A DNA stretch of 64,000 nt from Cellulomonas wangleii. GTDB lineage: Bacteria > Actinomycetota > Actinomycetes > Actinomycetales > Cellulomonadaceae. This document shows, piece by piece, positions 18,296 through 26,589 of the stretch. A program made the position numbers and the translations under genes. Under the pieces are notes generated by a model. The model worked only from the letters and a program-made list of their open reading frames with translations. It was not told the origin of the DNA and ran no database searches. The stretch's first letter is position 1, and the number at the start of each line of letters is the position of its first letter. Location: positions 3,224,001 to 3,288,000 of the forward strand of contig NZ_CP074405.1 in assembly GCF_018388445.1 (NCBI RefSeq), given 5' to 3'.

Positions 18296-19978
18296 CTAGC
18301 CCGTCGCGGGCCGGCCGGTGCCCGGCCGCCCCGGTCCCGACCCCGCGGGCGGCGGTGCCGACCCCGCGGACGGGGGTGTCGACCCCGCGGATGGCGGGTT
18401 GACCAGCACGCTGTCGGTGGTCGCCCGCTCCTCCGCGGTGCGCTTGTCCCACGACGGTTTGCGCATCGCGTAGAACAGCAGCGGTGGGCCGCCCAGGAAG
18501 ATGACGACCAGGCCCACGACGATCGGGTACGCCACCTCGGAGAGGCCGGTGAAGCCCGACGGCCGGATGAACGCGAGGATCAACGCGATGGCGCTGAAGG
18601 CGAACCCGACGCCGGCGACCGCCTTCATCGCCGGGGTGCGGTAGGTGCGGACCACGTTCGGCTGGGTGCGCCGCAGCCGGATCGCGGCGGCGAACATGAT
18701 CATGTACATGATCAGGTAGAGCGCCGCCGCCATGTCCACCAGCGCGATGAACGCGGTGTTGCCGTTCGGCACCAGGACGAACAGCAGTGCCAGCAGCGTC
18801 ACGATGACGCCCTGGACGCCGAGGATGCCGACCTGCACACCGGCCTTGTTGCGGCGCTGGAGCGCCGGCGGGAGCAGCCCGGTGCGGGCGGCGGCCAGCA
18901 GACCGCGCGACGGGCCGGCGATCCACGTGACGACGGACGCGAACGCCCCGAGCGCGATCAGCAGGGAGATCGCCGGCGTCCCCCAGGGGATGCCCCAGTG
19001 GTCGAAGAACTCCTGGAAGGCCAGGTTGATCCCGTTGGTGACGCCCAGCTCCTTCTTGGGCACGGCCACGGAGATCGCGATGGTCGGCAGGATGAACACC
19101 AGCAGGATGAGGCCGGTCGCGATCGCGATCGACCGGGGGAACCCGCGGCCGGGGTTCTTCATGTCGTTGGCGTGAACGGCGTTGACCTCCATCCCCGCGT
19201 ACGCGAGGACGTTGGACACGATGAGCACGATCGACGCGATGCCGGTCCACGGCGGGATGACGGCGGACGCCTCCAGGGGCGTCTCCGACCGTTCGCCCGT
19301 GCTCAGCCAGATCGCGCCGAACACGATGAGCAGGAGCGCGGGCAGGAGCGTGCCGAAGATGCCGCTCCACGACCCGACCTTGGCGAACAGGTTGCCGCCC
19401 GCCAGCGTGATCAGGGTCGACCCCCAGTACAGGACGAGGATGACCACGGCGGTGTACAGGCCGTTGTTCGCCAGGCCCTGGTCGTTGATGACGAACGACA
19501 GGCTCGCCGCGATGAACGCGATCTGCGTCGGGTACCAGACGACGTTCTGGATCCACTGCAGCCAGATGGCGACGAAGCCGAGGCGTTCGCCGAACGCCTC
19601 GCGCGCCCACGTGAAGACGCCACCCTTCCAGCCCGTGGCGAGCTCGGCGGCGACGAGGGCCGTGGGCACGAGGAACACGATCGCGGGGATGACGAACAGC
19701 GTCACGGACCCGAGCCCGTAGGTCGCGATCGCCGGGAGGGAGCGCAGCGACGCGACCACCACGACGGTGAGCATCGCGAGCTGCAGGACGGACATGTAGG
19801 TGGCCGGGCCGACGGCCGGCGCGCCGATCGCGGGGCCGGTGTGGTCGGGCGGCTTGCGCGCGCCCGGCGTGCCGAACGGGTGCGGCTTGACGTGGTCGGC
19901 GGACGGCGCGTGCGTGCCGTCGGCCCGGATGTGCGGCCCGGTGCCACCGGATGCGGGCGTGCTGCTCTGCGCAGACAT
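18296..19978 (-). CDS. Glutamate/GABA-type APC antiporter, copy B
   Basis: A 560-residue paralogue of copy A with the same 12-segment APC core. The N-tail differs in its first 15 residues and then repeats RADGTHAPSADHV, HPFGTPGARKP and GPAIGAP almost unchanged. The C-tail is longer and holds three similar GSTPPS/GSAPPP words. ATG 19978 has AGGGGGA upstream. It follows gad copy B by 26 nt. Core conservation with divergent tails suggests selection on transport and on the His-containing block, with drift elsewhere. Substrate is inferred from gad linkage, not proven. Confidence 0.88.
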   Translation of the reverse strand: MSAQSSTPASGGTGPHIRADGTHAPSADHVKPHPFGTPGARKPPDHTGPAIGAPAVGPATYMSVLQLAMLTVVVVASLRSLPAIATYGLGSVTLFVIPAIVFLVPTALVAAELATGWKGGVFTWAREAFGERLGFVAIWLQWIQNVVWYPTQIAFIAASLSFVINDQGLANNGLYTAVVILVLYWGSTLITLAGGNLFAKVGSWSGIFGTLLPALLLIVFGAIWLSTGERSETPLEASAVIPPWTGIASIVLIVSNVLAYAGMEVNAVHANDMKNPGRGFPRSIAIATGLILLVFILPTIAISVAVPKKELGVTNGINLAFQEFFDHWGIPWGTPAISLLIALGAFASVVTWIAGPSRGLLAAARTGLLPPALQRRNKAGVQVGILGVQGVIVTLLALLFVLVPNGNTAFIALVDMAAALYLIMYMIMFAAAIRLRRTQPNVVRTYRTPAMKAVAGVGFAFSAIALILAFIRPSGFTGLSEVAYPIVVGLVVIFLGGPPLLFYAMRKPSWDKRTAEERATTDSVLVNPPSAGSTPPSAGSAPPPAGSGPGRPGTGRPATG

Positions 19979-20004
19979 AGGTGTCCCCCTGCCTTGTCCG
20001 CGGC

Positions 20005-21411
20005 TCAGTGGTGGAAGCCGGAGCGGTGGCCCTCGGCCGGCATGGGACCGGTGAGGGCGTCGAGGTAGGCGACCTCGTCGCGCAGGTCGGCGAGGAACGC
20101 CGACGCGAGGTCGTGGCTGAACCCGTTGCGGACCACGATGCGCTGGACGGTGAGGTCCGTGAGGTCGTCGGGCATCGGGTACGCCGGCACCAGCCACCCC
20201 TTCGTCCGCAGCCGCTCGGACAGGTGGTAGAGGTTCCAGTTGGTCGTGTGCCCCTCGCGCAGCCGCCAGGCGAACACCGGGATGTCCGAGCCGTCGTTCC
20301 ACAGCTCGAACGCGGGCATCTTCGCGATCTCGCCCGAGAGGTAGAGCGCGACGTCCCGGGACGTCCGCTGCACCGCCTCGTACCCCGCGCGGCCGAGCCG
20401 GATGAACAGGTAGTACTGCAGGAGCACCTGGGCGCCGGGCCGCGAGAAGTTCAGCGCGAACGTCGGCATGTCGCCACCGAGGTACGACACCCGGAAGACC
20501 AGGTCCTCGGGCAGCGACTCGAGGTCCCGCCACACCACCCAGCCGAGCCCGGGGTACACCAGGCCGTACTTGTGGCCCGAGGTGTTGATCGACGCGACCC
20601 TCGCCACGCGGAAGTCCCACTCCAGGTCGGGCTGGACGAACGGCGCGATCATGGCGCCGGACGCGCCGTCGACGTGGATGGGCACGTCGAGGCCCGTCGA
20701 CTCCTGGATGCGGTCGAGTGCCGCCGCGATCTGCGCGACCGGCTCGTACATGCCCGTGTACGTCACGCCCATGATCGCGACGACACCGATCGTGTTCTCG
20801 TCGACGTACTTCTCCAGGTCGTGCCCGTCGAGGACCTTGTGCTCCAGCGAGATCGGCACGTAGCGGGCCTCGACCTCGAAGTAGTTGCAGAACTTCTCCC
20901 AGCAGACCTGCACCGCGCTGGACAGCACGAGGTTGGGCTTGTCCGTCGGCTTGCCGGCCTCACGGCGCGCGTGCTGCCAGCGACGCTTGAGGGCCAGCCC
21001 ACCGAGCATCGCCGCCTCGGAGGAGCCGATGGTGGACGTCCCGATCGTGTTCCGCGGGTCCGGGGCGTGCCACAGGTCGGCGAGCATCGTCCAGCACCGC
21101 GTCTCGACGGCGGCCGTCTGGGGGTACTCGTCCTTGTCGATCATGTTCTTGTCGGCGGCCTCGATGTACAGCCGCGACGCGTGCTCGTCCATCCACGTGC
21201 CGACGAACGTCGCGAGGTTCAGCCGCGCGTTCCCGTCGAGCATCGCCTCGTCGTGGACGATCTGGTAGGCCGTCTCGGGCAGCGCCTCGTCGGCCGGGAA
21301 GTCGAACTTGGGGATGGCGGTGGCCTCCCCCGGCCTGGCGAAGACCGGATTGAGCTCGACGACCTCGGGCTCACCCTCGTGCCGCTTGGCTCGGCGCGTG
21401 TTCGTGACCAT
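20005..21411 (-). CDS. gadB: Glutamate decarboxylase, copy B
   Basis: A 468-residue paralogue of copy A with the same PLP-lysine motif SINTSGHKYGLVYPG and the same FHH ending. It differs from copy A at roughly 40 residues, twelve of them in the first 50, for example RAKRHEGEPE against RAARRHDEPD. ATG 21411 follows GGGGGCT. A possible -10 TACCGT lies at 21461-21466. The pyridoxal-kinase-like gene lies 186 nt upstream in the same direction, so cofactor supply and use are adjacent. Copy B is probably the ancestral locus, because it keeps the intact kinase. Confidence 0.95.
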   Translation of the reverse strand: MVTNTRRAKRHEGEPEVVELNPVFARPGEATAIPKFDFPADEALPETAYQIVHDEAMLDGNARLNLATFVGTWMDEHASRLYIEAADKNMIDKDEYPQTAAVETRCWTMLADLWHAPDPRNTIGTSTIGSSEAAMLGGLALKRRWQHARREAGKPTDKPNLVLSSAVQVCWEKFCNYFEVEARYVPISLEHKVLDGHDLEKYVDENTIGVVAIMGVTYTGMYEPVAQIAAALDRIQESTGLDVPIHVDGASGAMIAPFVQPDLEWDFRVARVASINTSGHKYGLVYPGLGWVVWRDLESLPEDLVFRVSYLGGDMPTFALNFSRPGAQVLLQYYLFIRLGRAGYEAVQRTSRDVALYLSGEIAKMPAFELWNDGSDIPVFAWRLREGHTTNWNLYHLSERLRTKGWLVPAYPMPDDLTDLTVQRIVVRNGFSHDLASAFLADLRDEVAYLDALTGPMPAEGHRSGFHH

Positions 21412-21541
21412 GTTCAGCCCCCCGCTGAGAACGACCCCGCACCACGCGGGCTCGATTCCGACGGTAACGGTCGTTTCGCCCACGCGCACTGCGGGAACGA
21501 ACCGCCTGATCAGCGAGGTGGTCGGCGACGCTCCGCCCGTA

Positions 21542-21581
21542 CTCGTCAGGGTTCGCCGGGGCTCGTCGCGGTTCGTCGGGG
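21542..21581. repeat. Tandem 20-bp repeat between pdxK and gad copy B
   Basis: Two adjacent 20-bp units (21542-21561 and 21562-21581) share 17 of 20 bases, reading CTCGTC(AG/GC)GGTTCG(C/T)CGGGG on the + strand. They lie just past the kinase stop and upstream of the gad promoter space. Confidence 0.7.
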
Positions 21582-21597
21582 CGACCTCGCGGGGAGG

Positions 21598-22389
21598 TCA
21601 GGCGCCCTGGCGGACCACCTCGAACGGCGCTCGCCCGGACACGCGTCCCCGAATCCCGGCGGTGACGAAGTCCTTCGCCCGCTCGACGGCCGCACCGACC
21701 TCGGCGCCCTTCGCGAGCTCCGCGGTGATCGCGGCGGCCAGCGTGCACCCGGCACCGGCGACGCGCTCCTCGCCGACCTTCGGGGTCCGCAGCACCGTGA
21801 CGTCGTCGCCGGCGACGAGCACGTCGACCGCGTCGTCACCCGGCAGCTCGACGCCACCCTTGGCGACCACGTACCGCGGGCCGAGCTGCTGGATGCGGCG
21901 GGCGGCCTCGGTGAGCTGCTCCACCGTCTCGATCGTGTCCATGCCGGACAGCGCGCGGGTCTCGAACAGGTTGGGCGTGACGACCGTGGCGAGCGGGACG
22001 ATCTGCTCGCGCAGCGCGTTGTCGGTGTCGAGGGCCGCGCCCGGCTCCTGGCCCTTGCAGATGAGCACCGGGTCCAGCACCACGTGCCGCCACGGCTGCC
22101 GCCGCAGCCCCTCGGCCACGACGTCGATGGTCGCGGGCGTCCCGAGCATGCCGATCTTGACGACGTCGAGGTCGTAGGCGGCGGCTGCCGCCTCCATCTG
22201 CGCCGCGATGACCTCGGGCGGGACGGGGAAGAAGCGGTGCCCCCAGTCGTTCGCCGGGTCGAACGACACGATGCAGGTGAGCGTGCCGAGGCCGAAGGCG
22301 CCGAGCTCCTGGAACGTGCGCAGGTCCGCCTGGATGCCGGCGCCGCCGGTCGCTTCGGATCCGGCGATGACGTAGGCGAGGTCGACCAC
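21598..22389 (-). CDS. pdxK: Pyridoxal/pyridoxine kinase of ThiD-like type
   Basis: The 263-residue ribokinase-fold protein has IAGSEATGGAGIQADLRTFQE at the N-terminus, KIGMLGTP, VVLDPVLICKG, VTPNLFETRALSGMD and the anion-hole motif GAGCTLAAAITAELAKGAEV. General ThiD enzymes share the fold, but these phrases closely follow the Bacillus subtilis ThiD-like pyridoxal kinase PdxK. It would phosphorylate B6 vitamers to PLP. Its neighbour is a PLP enzyme, which supports that call over HMP kinase. No other thiamine gene is in the window. GTG 22389 has AGGAG at good spacing. A duplicate of its 3' end lies at 18111-18195. Confidence 0.82.
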   Translation of the reverse strand: MVDLAYVIAGSEATGGAGIQADLRTFQELGAFGLGTLTCIVSFDPANDWGHRFFPVPPEVIAAQMEAAAAAYDLDVVKIGMLGTPATIDVVAEGLRRQPWRHVVLDPVLICKGQEPGAALDTDNALREQIVPLATVVTPNLFETRALSGMDTIETVEQLTEAARRIQQLGPRYVVAKGGVELPGDDAVDVLVAGDDVTVLRTPKVGEERVAGAGCTLAAAITAELAKGAEVGAAVERAKDFVTAGIRGRVSGRAPFEVVRQGA

Positions 22390-22506
22390 GGGTGCTCCTG
22401 GGAGGCTGGGTGTGCGGGGTGTCGGCTCCAGCCTAGGCACCAGGACGGGGTGCGCCGGGAGCGGACGCGGTCACACGGCGCGGCACGGCAGCGCGCGGCG
22501 CCGGGG

Positions 22507-22938
22507 TCAGGGGGCCGAGTGCCCGTCGTCACCGGCGGCCCGCCGCGCGTCCAGCGCCCGCAGCGCACGCTTCGACGCCCTGCGACGCCATGCGGACTCC
22601 AGCAGCTCCGCCGCGTGCTCCCAGTCGGGGTCGCTCGCCGGGTCGACGAGCATGCCGACCCAGCCGTGCGCCCCGTCGTAGTCGGGCACGAAGAAGCGTG
22701 CCGGGTCCCGCGCGACCAGCTCGCGCTGCTCCTCGGGCGTCGTCCCGATCCGCAGCGCGAGCAGGCCGTCGTCGTGGTGGTCCACCGTGAGCCCGGCGAA
22801 CCGGCGTCCTCCCAGGAGGACCGCCGCGTGACCGTGCTCGCTCCGCAGCTGCACGCTGACCTCGGGCAGGGGCGCGACGACCTCGGCGAGGCGCGTCCGT
22901 GCGGCCTCGGCATCGCCCTCTGTCCACGAGGTGCCCAT
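22507..22938 (-). CDS. MmcQ/YjbR family DNA-binding protein
   Basis: The 143-residue protein belongs to the MmcQ/YjbR (CyaY-like fold) family: FAGLTVDHHDDGLLALRI, ARFFVPDYDGAHGWVGMLVD and WEHAAELLESAWRRRASKRA are characteristic. Members are proposed to bind DNA, but function is not settled. It lies 9 nt after the MFS gene and is probably co-transcribed with it. Confidence 0.82.
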   Translation of the reverse strand: MGTSWTEGDAEAARTRLAEVVAPLPEVSVQLRSEHGHAAVLLGGRRFAGLTVDHHDDGLLALRIGTTPEEQRELVARDPARFFVPDYDGAHGWVGMLVDPASDPDWEHAAELLESAWRRRASKRALRALDARRAAGDDGHSAP

Positions 22939-22947
22939 GTGGGCACG

Positions 22948-24291
22948 CTAGCGACGCGTCGTCGCCGGCGTCGAGCGCACCTCGGCACGACCTGCGGGAC
23001 GTCGCCGGCGACGACCGGCCCTGCGGACCGAGGCGGCCGCTGGTCGGCCCTCCGCAGGCGCGTCGTCGCGACGGCCGGCGACGACGCCGAGCGGACCACC
23101 TTCGCCGTCCCGCCCGTCGCCGCCCGGCGGCCCGGGGGGAAGCCACCACCGCAGCCAGCCCGCCCCGACCAGGCCGAGCGCCCCGACGACCGTCGCCGCG
23201 ACGCCCACGGTGGACGCGCCGACCACGGCCGCGACCAGCACCGGTCCGGACGACTGCCCGACGCCCGTGACGAGCCGCCATCCCGCGAGGAAGGACGCCC
23301 GTGCGTCCTCCGGCGCCGCGTCGGCGCCCATCGTCATCACAGCCCCCGAGGACAGGCCGTTGCCCAGCCCCAGCGCGACGCCGATGACGAACGCCCAGAG
23401 CACCGCATCGCCCAGCGGGAGGCAGAGCAGCGCGACGCCCATCACGACCATCGCGGGGACGACCGCCGCCCTGCGGCCGTACCGGTCCATCACCATCCCC
23501 GCCACGTAGAAGAGGCTGAGGTCCACGGCGGAGGACACGGCGAAGAGCAGGGTGACGGTGCTCTCGGAGAGCCCCAGGTCGTGGCCCCACAGGGGAAGCA
23601 GGGCGTCCCTCGACGCACGGACGAGCATGACGAGCGCACCGCCGACCCCCAGAGTGGCGAACAGCCGCCCGAACCCGGGCCGCCACATCGCCGGCGCCCG
23701 CCCGTCGGCCGCAGGGCCGGGCTCGGCAGGAGCGGTGAACGCGTACGTCGCGACCGCGGCGCACGCCGAGAGCCCGGCGGCGGTGAGGAGCGCCCACTCC
23801 ATGGGCCCGAGGGTGAGGAGGAGCGACGCGATCAGTGCCCCGACCAGCGAGCCTGCGCGGAAGACGCCGCCGAGCAGGGCCATCGCCCGGCCCCGGACGC
23901 CGACGTCCACGGCCGTCGCGAGGTAGCTCTGCCGGGCGACGGCGAGGACGACCCCCGCGAGCCCCATGGCGAAGCCCGCGACGAGCATCGCCGGGACGGA
24001 GCGCACGACGCACAGGGCCAGGATCGCTGCGGTCTCCACGACGAGCGCGCCGGTGAGCGCCCACCGGTCCCCGAGCCGCGTGATGACGAGCGCGCTCGGC
24101 AGCGCACCGACGAACCCGCCCACGCTGAGCATCGCCACGACCAGGGCCGCGTCACCCGGTGCGGCGCCCCGCTCGATGGCGAGCAGCGCGAGGATGGGTG
24201 TGACGATGCCGAGGCTCGCCATCGCCAGCGCCGCCGGCGCGTACACCGGCACGACGAGACGCCGCAGGTCCGTCGACACCGGCACCGGCAC
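22948..24291 (-). CDS. Major facilitator superfamily transporter
   Basis: The 447-residue integral membrane protein has about 12 hydrophobic segments; ALVITRLGDRWALTG resembles the MFS loop 2-3 signature, and MVMDRYGRRAAVV its C-half repeat. The drug or solute carried cannot be told. The C-terminal 60 residues are Arg/Ala-rich and hydrophilic. GTG 24291 is preferred for GAGAGG upstream; GTG 24324 overlaps the stop of an upstream fragment by GTGA and is an alternative. It precedes mmcQ. Confidence 0.85.
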   Translation of the reverse strand: MPVPVSTDLRRLVVPVYAPAALAMASLGIVTPILALLAIERGAAPGDAALVVAMLSVGGFVGALPSALVITRLGDRWALTGALVVETAAILALCVVRSVPAMLVAGFAMGLAGVVLAVARQSYLATAVDVGVRGRAMALLGGVFRAGSLVGALIASLLLTLGPMEWALLTAAGLSACAAVATYAFTAPAEPGPAADGRAPAMWRPGFGRLFATLGVGGALVMLVRASRDALLPLWGHDLGLSESTVTLLFAVSSAVDLSLFYVAGMVMDRYGRRAAVVPAMVVMGVALLCLPLGDAVLWAFVIGVALGLGNGLSSGAVMTMGADAAPEDARASFLAGWRLVTGVGQSSGPVLVAAVVGASTVGVAATVVGALGLVGAGWLRWWLPPGPPGGDGRDGEGGPLGVVAGRRDDAPAEGRPAAASVRRAGRRRRRPAGRAEVRSTPATTRR

Positions 24292-24320
24292 CGCCCCGCC
24301 TCTCGCCCTCGGCACTCCGG

Positions 24321-24513
24321 TCACCGTTCGACGACCACGACGAACCGGTCGCGGCAGGCGGACCGCACCGCCTCGGGTCCGGCGTCGCACAGCAGGCGGT
24401 CGACCACCGTGGCAGCCTTCCCCAGATCCGTGCGATCCACGACCCGGACCTCACCGTCAGCGTGGAGGGCACGCCACCGGCTCCCGGGACGGCGCGCCCG
24501 CAGGCGGCGAAGG
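24321..24513 (-). pseudogene. Gene fragment upstream of the MFS gene
   Basis: An open reading of about 66 codons with no start ends at 24321. Its last part, DGEVRVVDRTDLGKAATVVD followed by a Cys-containing helix-like stretch and FVVVVER, reads like the C-terminus of a real soluble protein. A stop lies just upstream, inside the acyl-CoA oxidase tail. I do not recognise the family. It may be a truncated gene that once was coupled to the transporter. Confidence 0.4.
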
Positions 24514-26589
24514 TCAGCGCGTCAGGTGCTTCTCCGGGATCGGCGCGTCACCGCTGGCCCGCTGCGCGCGGTAGTACGCACGCGCCTCGTCCTGCCGCTC
24601 CTGCTCCTGCCCCGACGCGATGGGCGCCCGCAGGTGCTCCGGGCCGTACCCGAACGCGTCGACCAGGTCCTGCGCGTGCGGCCGCAGCCGCGCCAGCAGC
24701 CGCTCGATGTACGACGTGACGGTGCGGGCACGCCCGGCCGACAGGCGCCCGTTGACCAGGTACCACGCGAGGTTGCGCTCGACGAGCGTGAGCCCGAACA
24801 GGTCGCGCACCCACGTGAGGACCTGCTTCGTCCCCGGGTCCTCCACGCGCTCGACCGCCCGCGTGAACGCCTCCCACTGCACGCGCTCGGCGTGCGCGCG
24901 CGCCGCCTCGATGAGCTCGTGCTGGTGGGCGTTGAACAGGTCCGCAGCCTTCTCCGGGCTCATCTTGCGGGCCGGGGCCAGTGCCTGCGCGACGTGCGCC
25001 ACCATCGTCTCGACGCGGTCCGTGAGCAGGTCGCGCTGCGTCTGCGTGTCCCGCAGCCGGCCGACGGACCGCCGGGCGTCGCCCCGGTCACCGAGGGTCT
25101 GGACGGCCCGGATCAGAGGCGTGCGGTGCATCGCGGCGTCGGTGACGCGGTCGACGACGAACCGCGCGAGGTCGCCGCGGTCGGCCTGCGTGACCTTGAG
25201 CGCCTTCGCGTAGTCCCCGAGCAGCCGCTTGGCGACGAGCTGGTACAGCACGGTGTTGTCACCCTCGAACGTCACGTACACATCGAGGTCCGCGTGCAGC
25301 CCCGTCAGCCGGTTCTCGGCCATGAACCCCGCACCGCCGCACGCCTCGCGGCACTCCTGCAGCGTGCGCAGCGCGTTCCACGTCGACGTCGGCTTGAGCG
25401 CCGCCGCCAGCGTCTCCAGGTCCTCGCGGTTCTCCGGGGTGTCCCCGCGGCCGGAGAACACCTCGTCGAACGCCGCCAGCAGCTCCTCGTGCGCGAACGC
25501 CGTGGCGTACGCGTCCGCCACCAGCGGCAGCAGCCGGCGCTGGTGCTGGCCGTAGTCGAGCAGGACGACCTCGTCGCCCGTGCCGCCGGCGAACTGCCGG
25601 CGCTGGTTGGCGTACGTCACCGCGATGGCCAGGGCGATCTTGCTCGCGTTGGCTGCGGCGCCGTCGAGGGAGACACGACCCTGCACGAGCGTGCCGAGCA
25701 TGGTGAAGAAGCGCCGCCCGGGGCTCTTGATGGGCGAGGAGTACGTGCCGTCGGGGGCGACGTCGCCGTACCGGTTGAGCAGGTTCGTGCGCGGGACCCG
25801 GACGTGCGTGAAGTGCAGGCGCCCGTTGTCGATGCCGTTGAGGCCGCCCTTGACGCCGTCGTCCTCGCCGCCGATGCCGGGCAGGAACTCCATCGTCCGG
25901 GGGTTGCGGATCGGGACGTAGAACGCGTGCACGCCGTGGTTGACGCGCGGGCCGTCGGGCGCGGCCGTGACGAGCTGGGCGAACACGACGGCCGCCGTGC
26001 CGTGCACCGCCGCGTTGCCGAGGTAGTCCTTCCACGCCGCACGGAACGGCGTGTGGATGACGAACTCCTGCGTCTGTGCGTCGTACTCCGCGGTCGTCCC
26101 GATCGACGCGACGTCCGAGCCGTGGCCGGCCTCCGTCATCGCGAACGCGCCGGGCACCTGCAGGTGCATCGCGTCGGACAGGAACGTGTCGTGGTGGTGC
26201 TGGGTCCCCAGGTGCAGGATCGCCGAGGCGAACAGCCCCCACTGCACGCCCGCCTTGATCTGCAGCGACGGGTCGCCGGCGACGAGCTCCTCGAAGCGCG
26301 CGAGCGAGCCGCCGTGGTCGTCGGCGCCGCCGAGGTGCGTCGGGAACGACCGCAGGACGTCGTGCTCGGCCTCCAGGCGGCGCAGCTGCGTGAGCACGCG
26401 CTCACGGTGCTCGGCCACCGACTGGCCGTCGATCTTGTGGAAGAACGGGTCGGCGGTGACCGCCCGCGCCTCGCGGCGCAGCTGCGCGTACTGGCCCAGC
26501 AGCAGGTTCTCGAGCGCTGCCACGTCGACGCGCGGGGGCGCGGCGGCAGCGACGGGGCGGGCCGTGGGGCGGTCGGTGGTGGTGGTCAT
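24514..26589 (-). CDS. Acyl-CoA oxidase/dehydrogenase (FadE5-position homologue)
   Basis: The 691-residue flavoprotein oxidises acyl-CoA to trans-2-enoyl-CoA. Marks are GAFAMTEAGHGSDVASIGTTAEYD (flavin binding), GRRFFTMLGTLVQGRVSL, RRQFAGG and VTFEGDNTVLYQLVAKRLL with the catalytic region. Length and the two-part C-terminus resemble acyl-CoA oxidases more than 380-residue dehydrogenases. Its 5' end overlaps the tetR stop by 4 nt, so regulator and enzyme are co-transcribed. It is divergent from fadA2-fabG4-htdX, as fadE5 is in mycobacteria. ATG 26589 has GGGAGC. Confidence 0.9.
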   Translation of the reverse strand: MTTTTDRPTARPVAAAAPPRVDVAALENLLLGQYAQLRREARAVTADPFFHKIDGQSVAEHRERVLTQLRRLEAEHDVLRSFPTHLGGADDHGGSLARFEELVAGDPSLQIKAGVQWGLFASAILHLGTQHHHDTFLSDAMHLQVPGAFAMTEAGHGSDVASIGTTAEYDAQTQEFVIHTPFRAAWKDYLGNAAVHGTAAVVFAQLVTAAPDGPRVNHGVHAFYVPIRNPRTMEFLPGIGGEDDGVKGGLNGIDNGRLHFTHVRVPRTNLLNRYGDVAPDGTYSSPIKSPGRRFFTMLGTLVQGRVSLDGAAANASKIALAIAVTYANQRRQFAGGTGDEVVLLDYGQHQRRLLPLVADAYATAFAHEELLAAFDEVFSGRGDTPENREDLETLAAALKPTSTWNALRTLQECREACGGAGFMAENRLTGLHADLDVYVTFEGDNTVLYQLVAKRLLGDYAKALKVTQADRGDLARFVVDRVTDAAMHRTPLIRAVQTLGDRGDARRSVGRLRDTQTQRDLLTDRVETMVAHVAQALAPARKMSPEKAADLFNAHQHELIEAARAHAERVQWEAFTRAVERVEDPGTKQVLTWVRDLFGLTLVERNLAWYLVNGRLSAGRARTVTSYIERLLARLRPHAQDLVDAFGYGPEHLRAPIASGQEQERQDEARAYYRAQRASGDAPIPEKHLTR

